The position numbers were made by a program, and so were the translations under genes. From Bosea sp. BIWAKO-01 (lineage in GTDB: Bacteria > Pseudomonadota > Alphaproteobacteria > Rhizobiales > Beijerinckiaceae), in the NCBI RefSeq assembly GCF_001748145.1, contig NZ_BCQA01000001.1, forward strand, positions 2,816,501 to 2,880,500: 64,000 bases of DNA. Reading direction: 5' to 3'. Below, one piece after another: positions 45,197 through 54,135 of this stretch (position 1 is the first letter of the stretch; every line of letters begins with the position of its first letter). The notes beneath the pieces are model-generated. The model searched no databases. It saw only the letters and a list, made by a program, of their open reading frames with translations, and was not told the origin of the DNA.

Positions 45197-45837
45197 GCGA
45201 CCAGTGCGCGCGTCGTGACCTGGTATCCGCTCATGTCGGGCTGGGCCGTGATGTCTTCCTGCGCGAGCTTCTGCTGGACGCTTGCGTCGAGCTTGGGCGG
45301 TCGAGCGATGCGGACGACGCAGCCCTTGGGTGCATCGCGCGCGATCACGGCGTCCGCTGCCTCGGCGATGTCGAAGGCGACGAAATAGGTCGGGTCACCG
45401 ATCTCGATGCCGAAGGACCGATTGGCGGCGGCTGGCTGCTTGAGGGGCAGGACATAGGTCAAGGTCAGGATCTTGTTTTCGAAGGCGAGTGCAGCCTCGC
45501 TCGGCTCACCGAAGGCCTGCACCTTGCCGTTTGCCTTGGCGATGGTGAAGAAGCCGACATCGGGCAGGGATTCCATGTTGACCTTGGCAAGCTCCGCCAG
45601 CTCGTCAGGTGTCAGTTTGCCGTCGCCATTCTTGTCGAGCCCCTGCGTGATGAAGGCGGAATAAGCCTCGTCGAAGCTCCAGATATGCTTCAGCGCCTTC
45701 ACGCTGCCGTCGGGAGCGTAGAGGATCTCGGTGCGCGCACTGACGAATACATGGGGATGCGCGGCCGCGAGGCCGGTGAACCCGAGCCAGGCCGCAAGTC
45801 CGGCGAGAATGAGTAGGCCGCGGCGGCATCGGGTCAC
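45187..45837 (-). CDS. DUF1007 exported protein, partner of the metal transporter
   Basis: A 216-aa protein with a signal peptide ending at LAAAHPHVFV, so the mature N-terminus would be H-P-H, a natural divalent-metal site. The DUF1007 body includes LKHIWSFDEAYSAFITQGLD and an EF-hand-like loop DKNGDGKLTPDE. Later FVAFDIAEAADAV and APKGCVVRI follow. DUF1007 proteins are the usual periplasmic companions of NicO-type transporters and probably deliver metal. Its gene heads the two-gene leftward unit. Confidence 0.87.
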   Translation of the reverse strand: MTRCRRGLLILAGLAAWLGFTGLAAAHPHVFVSARTEILYAPDGSVKALKHIWSFDEAYSAFITQGLDKNGDGKLTPDELAELAKVNMESLPDVGFFTIAKANGKVQAFGEPSEAALAFENKILTLTYVLPLKQPAAANRSFGIEIGDPTYFVAFDIAEAADAVIARDAPKGCVVRIARPPKLDASVQQKLAQEDITAQPDMSGYQVTTRALVACP

Positions 45838-46005
45838 GACAGGGAATCCCTCGATTTCAGCGGCGAAGCTGGCCCGACATGGTTAACCAACCGTAAACGG
45901 CGGCCAATGCCAAGGCCGGTTCGAAGCCCACCCATCACTTGCAAAGGGGGCCAAATCGCGGCGCATTCTGGAACGATCCCAGAGTGATTGACCGTAACGA
46001 AGAGA

Positions 46006-46026
46006 TATGTCAGCATTGCTGACATA
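46006..46026. promoter_or_regulatory. Perfect 21-base inverted repeat upstream of the indolepyruvate oxidoreductase gene
   Basis: Arms TATGTCAGC and GCTGACATA flank ATT. The site lies 68 bases before the ATG, in AT-rich sequence followed by TAATATC. Size and symmetry suit a dimeric repressor or activator (GntR, TetR or Lrp/AsnC class). No regulator gene is adjacent. Confidence 0.55.
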
Positions 46027-46093
46027 ATATCAAGTTGGAGGCCGGACCAACTGGCCCCATTCTGCCGTAACGGGACGATCGGGGAGGTCGGCC

Positions 46094-49000
46094 ATGGCCG
46101 AGATGGAACAGAAGTCCGGCACCGCAGACCTGGCCGAGGCCGGCGCGTTGCGCGAGGTCGCGCTGGACGACAAATACGACCTCTCGAAACAGCAGATATT
46201 CCTGACCGGGACGCAGGCGATCGCCCGCATGCTGATGGTCCAGCGCGAGCGCGACCGCCGCGCCGGCCTGAGCACGGCGGGCTTCGTCTCGGGCTATCGC
46301 GGCTCGCCGCTGGGCGGGCTCGACCAGCAATTGCTCCGGGCCGGCAAACAGCTCAAGGCCTCCGATATCGTCTTCCAGCCGGGACTGAACGAGGATCTGG
46401 CCGCGACCGCGGTCTGGGGCACGCAGCAGGCCGAACTGCAGGGCGAAGGCAAGCATGACGGCGTCTTCGCGCTTTGGTACGGCAAGGGCCCGGGGGTGGA
46501 CCGCAGTGGCGACGTTTTCCGCCATGGCAACATGGCGGGCACCTCGCCCCATGGCGGCGTCATTTGCCTGATGGGCGACGACCACACCGCTGAATCGTCC
46601 ACCAATGCGCATCAGACCGAGTTCGTCTTCGTCGACCGGATGATGCCGATCCTGAACCCGGCCGGCGTTCAGGAGATCATGGATTATTCCCTGCACGGCA
46701 TCGCGCTCTCGCGCTTTGCCTCGGTCTGGGTCGGCATCAAATGCGTGAAGGACAATATCGAGTCGACGGCATCCGTCGATGGCTCGGTCGACCGGGTCAA
46801 GATCGTCTCGCCGATTGATTTCGTCATGCCGCCGGGCGGGTTGAGCATCCGCCGCGAGCTGGATTTCGTCGATCAGGAGAAGCGGCTGCATATCCACAAG
46901 CGCGCAGCGATGCTGGCCTATCTGCGCGCCAACAAGCTCAACCAGACCATCACCTCCGGGGGCAAGAAGCCGCGCATCGGCATCATCACCGTCGGAAAAT
47001 CCTATCTCGATGTCCGCCAGGCGATGGAGGATCTCGGCATCGACGAGGTTCGCGCCAATGATCTCGGTATCCGCCTGTTCAAGGTCGCCTGTCCCTGGCC
47101 GATCGATCCGGGCGAGCTGAAGGACTTCGCCGCCAAGCTCGACCTCGTCATGGTGGTCGAGGAAAAGCGCTCGCTGATCGAGGTGCAGGTCCGCGAGGAG
47201 CTCTATGGCTCCAAGCACCAACCGATGGTGATCGGCAAGAAGGACGAGAACGGCGAATGGCTCTTCCCGGTCCATGGCGCGCTCGATCCCAACGACGTCG
47301 CGATCGCGCTTGGCGCGCGGCTGCTGCAGTACAAGGACGACCCGGCGCTGCGGGCGAGGCTCGAGGAGATCGCCCAGGCGCAAGGGCGCCTCGCCGAGGC
47401 CCAGGACATCGCCAAGCGCACGCCGTACTATTGCTCGGGCTGCCCGCATAACAGCTCCACCGTGGTGCCCGAAGGCTCGCGCGCCTATGCCGGCATCGGC
47501 TGCCATTACATGGTGCAGTGGATGGACCGGAGCACCGCCGGCTTCACCCAGATGGGCGGCGAAGGCGCGAACTGGATCGGCGAAGCGCCGTTCTCGACGC
47601 GGCAGCACGTCTTCCAGAATCTCGGGGACGGCACCTATACGCATTCCGGCTCGCTCGCGATCCGCTGGGCGGTCGCTGCCGGCGTCAATGTCACCTACAA
47701 GCTGCTGTACAATGATGCCGTGGCCATGACAGGCGGCCAGCAGGCGGAAGGACATCTGACGCCCGACCAGATGGCCCGCCAGATCGCAGCGGAAGGTGTG
47801 CATCGCGTCGCGGTGGTCAGCGACGAACCGGACAAATACCCGCCGGGCACGCAATGGCCCGCCGGCACGACGATCCATCATCGCGACGATCTCGACGCCG
47901 TGCAGCGCGAGCTTGCGCAGGTTCCGGGCGTGTCGTTGCTGCTTTACGACCAGACCTGCGCCACCGAGAAGCGCCGCCGGCGCAAGCGTGGCGCCTATCC
48001 CGATCCCGACAAGCGGGTGATCGTCAATGAACTCGTCTGCGAAGGCTGTGGCGATTGCGGCGTGCAGTCGAACTGCGTCTCCGTGCAGCCGCTGGAGACC
48101 GAGTTCGGCCGCAAGCGCCAGATTGACCAGTCGAACTGCAACAAGGACTTTTCCTGCGTGAAGGGCTTCTGCCCCTCCTTCGTCACCGTGCATGGCGCCC
48201 GGCCGAAGAAGGCGGCGCCGCGCCGGCTCGATGCCGGAGCGTTCAGTGCAGGCGAGCTTCCCGAGCCGCAGGTTCCGGCCCTCGATCGCAGTTTCGCGGT
48301 CGTCGTCACCGGTGTCGGTGGCACCGGCGTGGTGACGATCGGCGCCATTCTCGGCATGGCGGCGCATCTCGAAGGCAAGGGCTGCGGCATGATCGACATG
48401 GCCGGTCTTGCCCAGAAGGGCGGGGCGGTCTTCAGCCATGTCAAGCTCGCGCCGCGGCCCGAAGACATTCACGCCATTCGCGTCGCCGCCGGTCAGGCGG
48501 ATCTGGTGCTCGGTTGCGATCTCACGGTCACTGGCTCGAAGAAGGTCCTTGGCGCGATACGACCGGATGGCGCGACCGTCGTGGTCAATACGGCCGAGAG
48601 CATGCCGGGGGATTTCACCCGCAATGCGGATTTCTCGCTGCCGATCGAGCGGCTGAAGCGGGCGATCATCTCGGCGTCAGGGCGTGAGCGGACGCATCTT
48701 GTCGATGCGACGGCGGCTGCGAACGCTTTCCTCGGCAACGCCATTGCCGCCAACATGTTCATGCTCGGTTATGCGTGGCAGTTCGGCGGCGTGCCGCTGT
48801 CGCGCGCCTCGCTGCTCCGGGCGATCGAGCTCAACGGCGAAGCGGTCGCCATGAACAAGCAGGCCTTCGAGCTCGGCCGGCGTGCGGCGCATGATCCGGA
48901 CGCTTTGATCTCTGCCCTTGCGGAGGCCAAGGCGCCGACGCGGGCGCGGCATCTCTCGCAGACGCTGGAGGAGATCATCGCGCGCCGCGTCGATTATCTC

Positions 49001-49651
49001 ACCGCCTACCAGAATGCGGCCTATGCGGCGCGCTATCGCCATCTTGTCGCGCGCATCCAGGTCAAGGAAGTCCAGGTCTTGCCAGGGCAGAGCGCGCTTG
49101 CCGAGAGCGTGGCGCGCTATCTTTTCAAGCTGATGGCCTACAAGGACGAGTATGAGGTTGCGCGCCTCTATGCCGATGGCGCGTTCCAGAGGCAGGTGGC
49201 CGCCACCTTCGAGAAGGACAGCGCTTCGGGTGAGAGGCTGCGCTACGAGTTTCATCTCGCGCCGCCTCTGCTCGCCAAGGTCGATCCCCATACCGGCCTG
49301 CCGCGCAAGATGAGCTTCGGCCCCTGGATGATGAAGGCCTTTGGCCTGCTGGCGAAGCTGAAGGGCCTGCGCGGCACGGCCTTCGACATCTTCGGCCGTA
49401 CCGAGGAACGCAGAACGGAGCGTCGGCTGATCGCTGAATACGACGCGCTGATCGGCGAGCTGGTGAACCGGCTGACACCGGAGAACCATGCGCTTTGCGT
49501 GGCACTGGCGGCAATCCCGGAGAAGATCCGTGGGTTTGGCCATGTCAAGGAACGCCACCTCAAGCAGGCCAAGGCCGAGGAAACGGATCTCCTGGTCCGG
49601 CTGCGTGACGGCTCCGCTGCGGCATTGGCGATGCCGAGAGCGGCCGAGTAG
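46094..49651 (+). CDS. Fused indolepyruvate ferredoxin oxidoreductase
   Basis: An 1185-aa protein starting at ATG 46094 behind GGGGAGG. It joins IorA and IorB in one chain. The N-terminal half has the pyrimidine-binding region (FVSGYRGSPLGGLDQQL) and the TPP-binding part (YCSGCPHNSSTVVPEGSRAYAGIGCH). A ferredoxin-like cluster motif NELVCEGCGDCGVQSNC follows near residue 640. The C-terminal half is the gamma domain (GVGGTGVVTIGAILGMAAHLEGKG). It oxidatively decarboxylates arylpyruvates to aryl-acetyl-CoA with ferredoxin. The large fused form works under aerobic conditions in alphaproteobacteria, to my knowledge. Confidence 0.95.
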   Translation: MAEMEQKSGTADLAEAGALREVALDDKYDLSKQQIFLTGTQAIARMLMVQRERDRRAGLSTAGFVSGYRGSPLGGLDQQLLRAGKQLKASDIVFQPGLNEDLAATAVWGTQQAELQGEGKHDGVFALWYGKGPGVDRSGDVFRHGNMAGTSPHGGVICLMGDDHTAESSTNAHQTEFVFVDRMMPILNPAGVQEIMDYSLHGIALSRFASVWVGIKCVKDNIESTASVDGSVDRVKIVSPIDFVMPPGGLSIRRELDFVDQEKRLHIHKRAAMLAYLRANKLNQTITSGGKKPRIGIITVGKSYLDVRQAMEDLGIDEVRANDLGIRLFKVACPWPIDPGELKDFAAKLDLVMVVEEKRSLIEVQVREELYGSKHQPMVIGKKDENGEWLFPVHGALDPNDVAIALGARLLQYKDDPALRARLEEIAQAQGRLAEAQDIAKRTPYYCSGCPHNSSTVVPEGSRAYAGIGCHYMVQWMDRSTAGFTQMGGEGANWIGEAPFSTRQHVFQNLGDGTYTHSGSLAIRWAVAAGVNVTYKLLYNDAVAMTGGQQAEGHLTPDQMARQIAAEGVHRVAVVSDEPDKYPPGTQWPAGTTIHHRDDLDAVQRELAQVPGVSLLLYDQTCATEKRRRRKRGAYPDPDKRVIVNELVCEGCGDCGVQSNCVSVQPLETEFGRKRQIDQSNCNKDFSCVKGFCPSFVTVHGARPKKAAPRRLDAGAFSAGELPEPQVPALDRSFAVVVTGVGGTGVVTIGAILGMAAHLEGKGCGMIDMAGLAQKGGAVFSHVKLAPRPEDIHAIRVAAGQADLVLGCDLTVTGSKKVLGAIRPDGATVVVNTAESMPGDFTRNADFSLPIERLKRAIISASGRERTHLVDATAAANAFLGNAIAANMFMLGYAWQFGGVPLSRASLLRAIELNGEAVAMNKQAFELGRRAAHDPDALISALAEAKAPTRARHLSQTLEEIIARRVDYLTAYQNAAYAARYRHLVARIQVKEVQVLPGQSALAESVARYLFKLMAYKDEYEVARLYADGAFQRQVAATFEKDSASGERLRYEFHLAPPLLAKVDPHTGLPRKMSFGPWMMKAFGLLAKLKGLRGTAFDIFGRTEERRTERRLIAEYDALIGELVNRLTPENHALCVALAAIPEKIRGFGHVKERHLKQAKAEETDLLVRLRDGSAAALAMPRAAE

Positions 49652-49778
49652 CCGGGTCTGGGCCGGGGCCGTCCCAGCGGGATGACCTCTGCCGGCCGAT
49701 CTGGCCCGCACGATCGTTCAAGACATTCAGCTGCCCAGGCCTGACAACATGCTGCTCGTCCACCAGCGGAGGCGCAGC

Positions 49779-50372
49779 ATGGAGGAGTTGTTCGGTTTCG
49801 TGCTTGCCGGGCTCGCACTCGCGGGCAGTCCTGGACCTGCCACGTTGAGCCTGGCTGCAACCGGTGCTGCCTTCGGTGCCCGCGGGGGGCTCGTCTATGC
49901 TGCCGGCATCACCAGCGGTATGGCCGCGGTCATCGCGATCACCGCCAGCGGCATGGTCGGGGTGCTGATGGCGCTGCCTGGCGTGGCGCCGCTGGTGACG
50001 ATCGCTGCGGCTGGGTATTTTCTCTATCTGGCCTATCGCATCGCCACTGCGCCGCCCCTGAGAGAGGCGAGTGAACGCGGCCAGCGACCGTCCTTCGCCG
50101 CAGGTGCCCTGCTGTCGCTCGTCAATCCGAAGGGCTATGCGGCGATGGCGGCACTGTTCTCCGGTTTCGTCCTGTTGCGCGAGCGGGTTGCCGCCGATGC
50201 GCTGGCGAAGGCGGCAGTGCTGATGGCGATCATCGCCGCGGTCAATCTGCTCTGGCTCGCCACGGGAGCGGCGTTGACCCGCTGTTTTCGCCGACCGCGG
50301 TTGAACCGGGCCATCAATATCGTCTTCGCCATTCTGCTGATCGCGTCGGTCGCATTCGCGCTGGTGCGTTGA
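49779..50372 (+). CDS. LysE-family amino acid exporter
   Basis: A 197-aa protein, ATG 49779, with about six hydrophobic helices. FVLAGLALAGSPGPATLSLAATGAAFGARGGLVYAAGI is the LysE/RhtB signature with SPGP in helix 1, and LSLVNPKGYAAM the conserved mid-protein NPK motif. It should export amino acids or related metabolites. It follows the oxidoreductase gene by about 125 bases and converges on the HxlR gene. Confidence 0.88.
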   Translation: MEELFGFVLAGLALAGSPGPATLSLAATGAAFGARGGLVYAAGITSGMAAVIAITASGMVGVLMALPGVAPLVTIAAAGYFLYLAYRIATAPPLREASERGQRPSFAAGALLSLVNPKGYAAMAALFSGFVLLRERVAADALAKAAVLMAIIAAVNLLWLATGAALTRCFRRPRLNRAINIVFAILLIASVAFALVR

Positions 50373-50387
50373 GGCCCGCCCGCAGGC

Positions 50388-50864
50388 TCAGGCCCCGCCA
50401 TGGGGCTTTGTGGACGGTGATGCGGCCAAGCGCACGGTCGTGTTGAGCGGGCCAAGGACTCGCCCGTCGGCGGAACGCAATTCGAGGCGCCCGACAGGCT
50501 GCCCGGTCTCGTTGTCGATAAGTGCGGAGTGGGGCTCACCCGGCTCGTAGCACTGGTCTTCCCCCCATTGCCGCAATCCCGCAACGACGACGAAGAGGCC
50601 GCGGCCTTTCTCGGTCAGCACATATTCCTGATAGGCGCTGCCATCCGAGGCTGGCGCGATCTCGAGGACGCCGAGTTCGACCAGGTTGCGCAGCCGCGTG
50701 GCGAGGATGCCCTTGGCAACGCCGAGGCTCCTCTGGAATTCACCGAAACGCCGCACGTCGCTGAATGCATCGCGAATGATCAGCAGGGACCACCAATCGC
50801 CGATCGCGTCCAGGGCGCGGGCGACGGGGCAATCTGCCTCCTTGAGGCTGGTGCGTCTGACCAT
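50388..50864 (-). CDS. HxlR-family transcriptional regulator
   Basis: A 158-aa protein, ATG 50864 (MVRRTSLKEADCPVARALDAIG). The winged helix is the HxlR type: C-P-V-A-R-A-L-D near the start with a conserved cysteine, then WWSLLIIRDAFSDVRRFGEFQRSLGVAKGILATRLRNLVELG. The C-terminal extension of about 50 residues (LRSADGRVLGPLN) may bind a ligand. The cysteine suggests redox or electrophile sensing, as in some relatives. It is divergent from an MFS gene with strong inverted repeats between them, so it probably controls that gene. Confidence 0.9.
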   Translation of the reverse strand: MVRRTSLKEADCPVARALDAIGDWWSLLIIRDAFSDVRRFGEFQRSLGVAKGILATRLRNLVELGVLEIAPASDGSAYQEYVLTEKGRGLFVVVAGLRQWGEDQCYEPGEPHSALIDNETGQPVGRLELRSADGRVLGPLNTTVRLAASPSTKPHGGA

Positions 50865-50903
50865 CGGTCCCCATCTCACTTTCCCGTGAAGTCTGGTTTT
50901 AAG

Positions 50904-50958
50904 ATAGGACTTGATTCGATATCGCGCAATATGGTCCTATTATAAGACCATATTGCGC
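50904..50958. promoter_or_regulatory. Operator/promoter region between HxlR and MFS genes
   Basis: GCGCAATATGGTC (50924-50936) and its exact complement GACCATATTGCGC (50946-50958) flank a nine-base AT-rich spacer with TATTAT (50938-50943), a plausible -10 for the MFS gene. A second pair, ATAGGAC (50904-50910) and GTCCTAT (50934-50940), overlaps it. This looks like a binding site for the HxlR dimer overlapping the MFS promoter. Confidence 0.65.
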
Positions 50959-50969
50959 AGGACGACTCG

Positions 50970-52247
50970 ATGAAGCCCCAGAATTCAGCACTTGCCGTCT
51001 CATCACTGGCAGAGCGTCCCACTCGTAGCGGGGCGCCGGGACAGGAACCAGACATCACGGCGAGCACCGGCCCTTCACGCGCCGTGACACTTCTCTTCGC
51101 CGTTGCTTGCGGCCTCAGCGTGGCAAATATCTATTACGCCCAGCCGCTGCTCGATGTGATGGCGCGCGATCTTGCGATCAGCCCGGCGGCGATCGGCGGC
51201 GTCGTGACGATGACGCAAATCGGCTACGCGCTCGGGCTGATCTTCATCGTGCCGCTTGGCGATCTGCTGGATCGGCGGCGGCTGATCGGCGCGCAGGCAT
51301 TGCTCTCTGGCTTGGCGCTGCTCGTCGTCGGCTTGGCACCGAACGCTGCCTTCCTGCTGGCGGGGATGGTGGCCGTTGGCCTGCTTGCCGTCGTCGTGCA
51401 GGTGCTCGTTGCCTTTGCAGCAAGCATGGCGGCGGACAGGGAGCGCGGGCGGATCGTCGGCAGGATCACGAGCGGGATCGTGATCGGCATCCTGCTGGCG
51501 CGTTTCGTTTCGGGCGTGCTTGCCGATGTCGGGGGTTGGCGCCTGGTCTATCTGGCGTCGGCGGTGCTCACGGTGCTGATGGCCTGCCTGCTGTTCCAGG
51601 TGCTGCCGAAACATCACCGCGTCGCGACAAGGATCTCCTATCCGGAGCTGCTCGCGTCCGTTGTGGGCCTGTTCGTCAAAGAGCCGATCCTGCGGGTACG
51701 AGCCGTGCTCGCCTTGTTGATCTTTGCCGGTTTCAGCGTGTTCTGGACGTCGCTGGTCCTACCGCTCAGCGCTGCACCCTTCTCGCTGTCTCATACCGAG
51801 ATCGGAATGTTCGGTCTCGTCGGACTGGCGGGGGCACTTGCTGCCTCCTGGGCGGGATCGCTCGCTGACCGCGGCTATGGCCAGCACGTGACCGGTTTGT
51901 CGCTCGGCCTGATGGCGCTGTCCTGGATTCCGATCGCCTTGATGGGCATATCGCTCTGGAACCTGATCCTCGGCGTTGTCCTGCTCGATCTCGCGATCCA
52001 GGCCGTGCATATCACGAACCAGACCATGATCTTCGCGGTGCGGCCCGACGCCCGTAGCCGGCTCGTCGGCGGCTATATGGTCTTCTATTCGGTTGGCAGC
52101 GCGTTGGGCTCGATCGCCTCGACCATGGTCTTTGCCCGCGCAGGCTGGATCGGCGTCTGCGTGCTGGGAGCCGCGATCAGCCTGTCGGCGCTGCTGTTCT
52201 GGGCAGCGACCCGCCGACACCAGCCCGTGGAGATCCGAGCCGAATGA
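50970..52247 (+). CDS. MFS transporter, YgaY-like efflux pump
   Basis: A 425-aa protein with a 35-residue hydrophilic N-terminus and 12 helices. LLFAVACGLSVANIYYAQPLLDVMARDL is typical of a DHA1-like MFS group including E. coli YgaY. The A-loop motif GDLLDRRRLIG is in the helix 2-3 loop. It probably exports a small toxic compound or metabolite. Control by the divergent HxlR regulator is likely from the palindrome between them, which ends 11 bases before the ATG. Confidence 0.9.
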   Translation: MKPQNSALAVSSLAERPTRSGAPGQEPDITASTGPSRAVTLLFAVACGLSVANIYYAQPLLDVMARDLAISPAAIGGVVTMTQIGYALGLIFIVPLGDLLDRRRLIGAQALLSGLALLVVGLAPNAAFLLAGMVAVGLLAVVVQVLVAFAASMAADRERGRIVGRITSGIVIGILLARFVSGVLADVGGWRLVYLASAVLTVLMACLLFQVLPKHHRVATRISYPELLASVVGLFVKEPILRVRAVLALLIFAGFSVFWTSLVLPLSAAPFSLSHTEIGMFGLVGLAGALAASWAGSLADRGYGQHVTGLSLGLMALSWIPIALMGISLWNLILGVVLLDLAIQAVHITNQTMIFAVRPDARSRLVGGYMVFYSVGSALGSIASTMVFARAGWIGVCVLGAAISLSALLFWAATRRHQPVEIRAE

Positions 52248-52336
52248 ATGGGAAAGATCGATAGCAACGCGACCTGGCGCGCCGGGCTTGAGTTCGCCGC
52301 CTCCGACGCCGCATACTGAGCCGGCACTGCGGGTCC

Positions 52337-53041
52337 ATGCCCGCTCCAACGCGCGGTGAACATGCCTTGATCTCTCCCGAAGACCTGCGCCGCATCGCTG
52401 CCTGGTCCCGCGACCTGAAGCCGGAAGAGTTTGAGGAAGCGCGCCGCGGGATCAGCCTGAAATCCTACGGCAAGGGCAATTACATCTGCCATGTCGGCGA
52501 CCGGCTCGAATCCTGGACCGGCGTTGCCGAGGGGCTGGTGAAAATGAGCACCACCTCCAAGGAAGGCAAATCCGCGACGCTGGCCGGCTTGCGCGCGGGC
52601 GCCTGGTTCGGCGAGGGCACGGTGATCAAGGCTGAGCCACGCCGCTATGATCTGGTGGCTTTGCGCGACACGCAGCTCGCCCTGATGCGGCGCTCGACGT
52701 TCCTCTGGCTGTTCGAGCACAGTGCGGCCTTCAACCGCTTCCTCGTTCATCAGTTCAACGAACGACTCGGCCAGTTCATCGCGCTGGCGGAGAACGAGCG
52801 GATGCTGGATTCGACCGCCCGTCTGGCGCGCAACCTCGCCTGGCTGTTCAATCCGATCCTCTATCCCGACCAGAGCCTGACGCTGGCGATCTCGCAGGAG
52901 GAACTCGGCTTGCTCGCCGGCATGTCGCGGCAGATGGCCAATCAGGGGCTGGCAAAGCTTGCGGACCTCGGTCTGCTCGAGGTCGGCCACGGCTCGGTGA
53001 CCATCCTCGATCTGGATCGGCTCGCGCGCTACGAGGGCTAG
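52337..53041 (+). CDS. Crp/Fnr-family transcriptional regulator
   Basis: A 234-aa protein with the cyclic-nucleotide-binding fold (about 40-140; KGNYICHVGDRLESWTGVAEGLVKM, GAWFGEGTVIK) and a C-terminal Crp HTH (about 170-225; ISQEELGLLAGMSRQMANQGLAKLADLG). Residues for an FNR-type iron-sulfur cluster are absent and cAMP-binding residues are not convincing, so the signal is unknown. A long dimer helix joins the domains. The gene stands alone; no obvious target is adjacent. Confidence 0.87.
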   Translation: MPAPTRGEHALISPEDLRRIAAWSRDLKPEEFEEARRGISLKSYGKGNYICHVGDRLESWTGVAEGLVKMSTTSKEGKSATLAGLRAGAWFGEGTVIKAEPRRYDLVALRDTQLALMRRSTFLWLFEHSAAFNRFLVHQFNERLGQFIALAENERMLDSTARLARNLAWLFNPILYPDQSLTLAISQEELGLLAGMSRQMANQGLAKLADLGLLEVGHGSVTILDLDRLARYEG

Positions 53042-53067
53042 GGGCGGCTTGTCGCCAACGGGCGGGG

Positions 53068-53805
53068 CTACCGACCGAGGCGCCCGAGCGCCTGCCGCAA
53101 TGGTGCGTCCGAGATGCGGATGAGCCCGAGATAGGGATGATCCATGTCGATGATCAGCACCAGCGCTCCTGTCACGGACAAGGCGCAGACGAACAAGGTC
53201 GCCACCACCGTTCCATTGCCCGGGGCCAGGAGACCGAACGAGGCGAAGAGCAAGGCGAGCCAGAACACGAGAATGGCCAGGAATGCGCCAGGAAACCCTC
53301 CGACCTCGGTTTCGGCTCGCATCCACCGCGCTTCCGCGATCTGCCCGGTGAGTTGAAGGGCGCGTCCCTGAAGCCAGCGCTGGGCGTCGGTTGGTGGCGA
53401 CAGGTTTCGCAGCGCTCCCTGGACCGTTTCGATGTCGAGGCCGTCGTCCAGCGTTCTCTCGCTGCCGGCATCGCTCAGCCGCAGTTCGAGGAGCTTGCGG
53501 AGCACTTCGCGCGCCTCCCTTGTCTCCTCTCCGTACTGTGCCATGACCCGGTCGAGGAGGACGACGCGCGCTGCGGTTGTCCTCAGGCCCGTGCCGGCGT
53601 CGTCGAACGATCGTTTCGCGGAGGCGATCAGGAGGCCAAGTGCGAGCGCTGAGAGCGTTCCGATGATCGCGGTCGCGAGCTTGATGGCGTCACGGGAATC
53701 CGAGCTCAAGTGGTGTTCCGGCAGGCGCGCGCGCAAGAACATCCCGATCAGGGCCGCGCCGAACACGCACAGAAAGGCGATGCCGCCGATGACGTAAGGG
53801 TTCAT
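53068..53805 (-). CDS. DUF4239 (bestrophin-like) membrane protein
   Basis: A 245-aa membrane protein with helices at about 5-23, 45-62, 176-196 and 203-222, the middle being hydrophilic. LPEHHLSSDSRDAIKLATAIIGTLSALALGLLIASAKRSFDD is characteristic of DUF4239, and the end IIDMDHPYLGLIRISDAPL also matches. The family resembles bestrophin channels only distantly; function is unknown. It converges on the Crp/Fnr gene. Confidence 0.8.
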   Translation of the reverse strand: MNPYVIGGIAFLCVFGAALIGMFLRARLPEHHLSSDSRDAIKLATAIIGTLSALALGLLIASAKRSFDDAGTGLRTTAARVVLLDRVMAQYGEETREAREVLRKLLELRLSDAGSERTLDDGLDIETVQGALRNLSPPTDAQRWLQGRALQLTGQIAEARWMRAETEVGGFPGAFLAILVFWLALLFASFGLLAPGNGTVVATLFVCALSVTGALVLIIDMDHPYLGLIRISDAPLRQALGRLGR

Positions 53806-54135
53806 GGAGTGGCGCCTGGTTGTTGGCTGCCTTGCGGTGTTAATTTTCAGAACATCGAAAAGACAGCGCAGTCAGTTCGCACAACTCTCACAGATAGGGT
53901 CGTCCTCGGGCTCGGCAGGCCCGGAATTCTGGCTTGCCGAAGCTGCTCATGCTGCAAGAATTCAAGCTCTCGCACACCTCGGCGGGACAATAGCGACCAA
54001 ATAACAGGTTGTCTGTCAAGTGCCTCCTTGCGAAGATGTGTCGGGCCTGCAAGGCTTGCATGAACAAAGAGGTCGGAACCGGCCCGGAATGAAGGCTGCT
54101 GCAATGTACGGCGGCCGGACAGGGAGAACGCAACC
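53806..54135. other. Intergenic region without recognised gene
   Basis: The 330 bases before the acyl-CoA ligase gene contain short frames only, none with a ribosome site and credible composition. AGGGAGA near the right end (54121-54127) is the ligase's ribosome binding site. No strong hairpin or regulator box was seen. Confidence 0.4.

Noticed and set aside
44160..46005. Possible cobalamin or nickel-cobalt riboswitch near the NicO/DUF1007 genes
   Set aside because: I looked for conserved B12-box or NiCo-type repeats ahead of the DUF1007 gene and saw none.
46010..48472. Long open frame on the strand opposite the indolepyruvate oxidoreductase gene
   Set aside because: Its translation is rich in Arg, Asp, His and Gly with no domain, and it mirrors the GC-rich third positions of a well-recognised gene.
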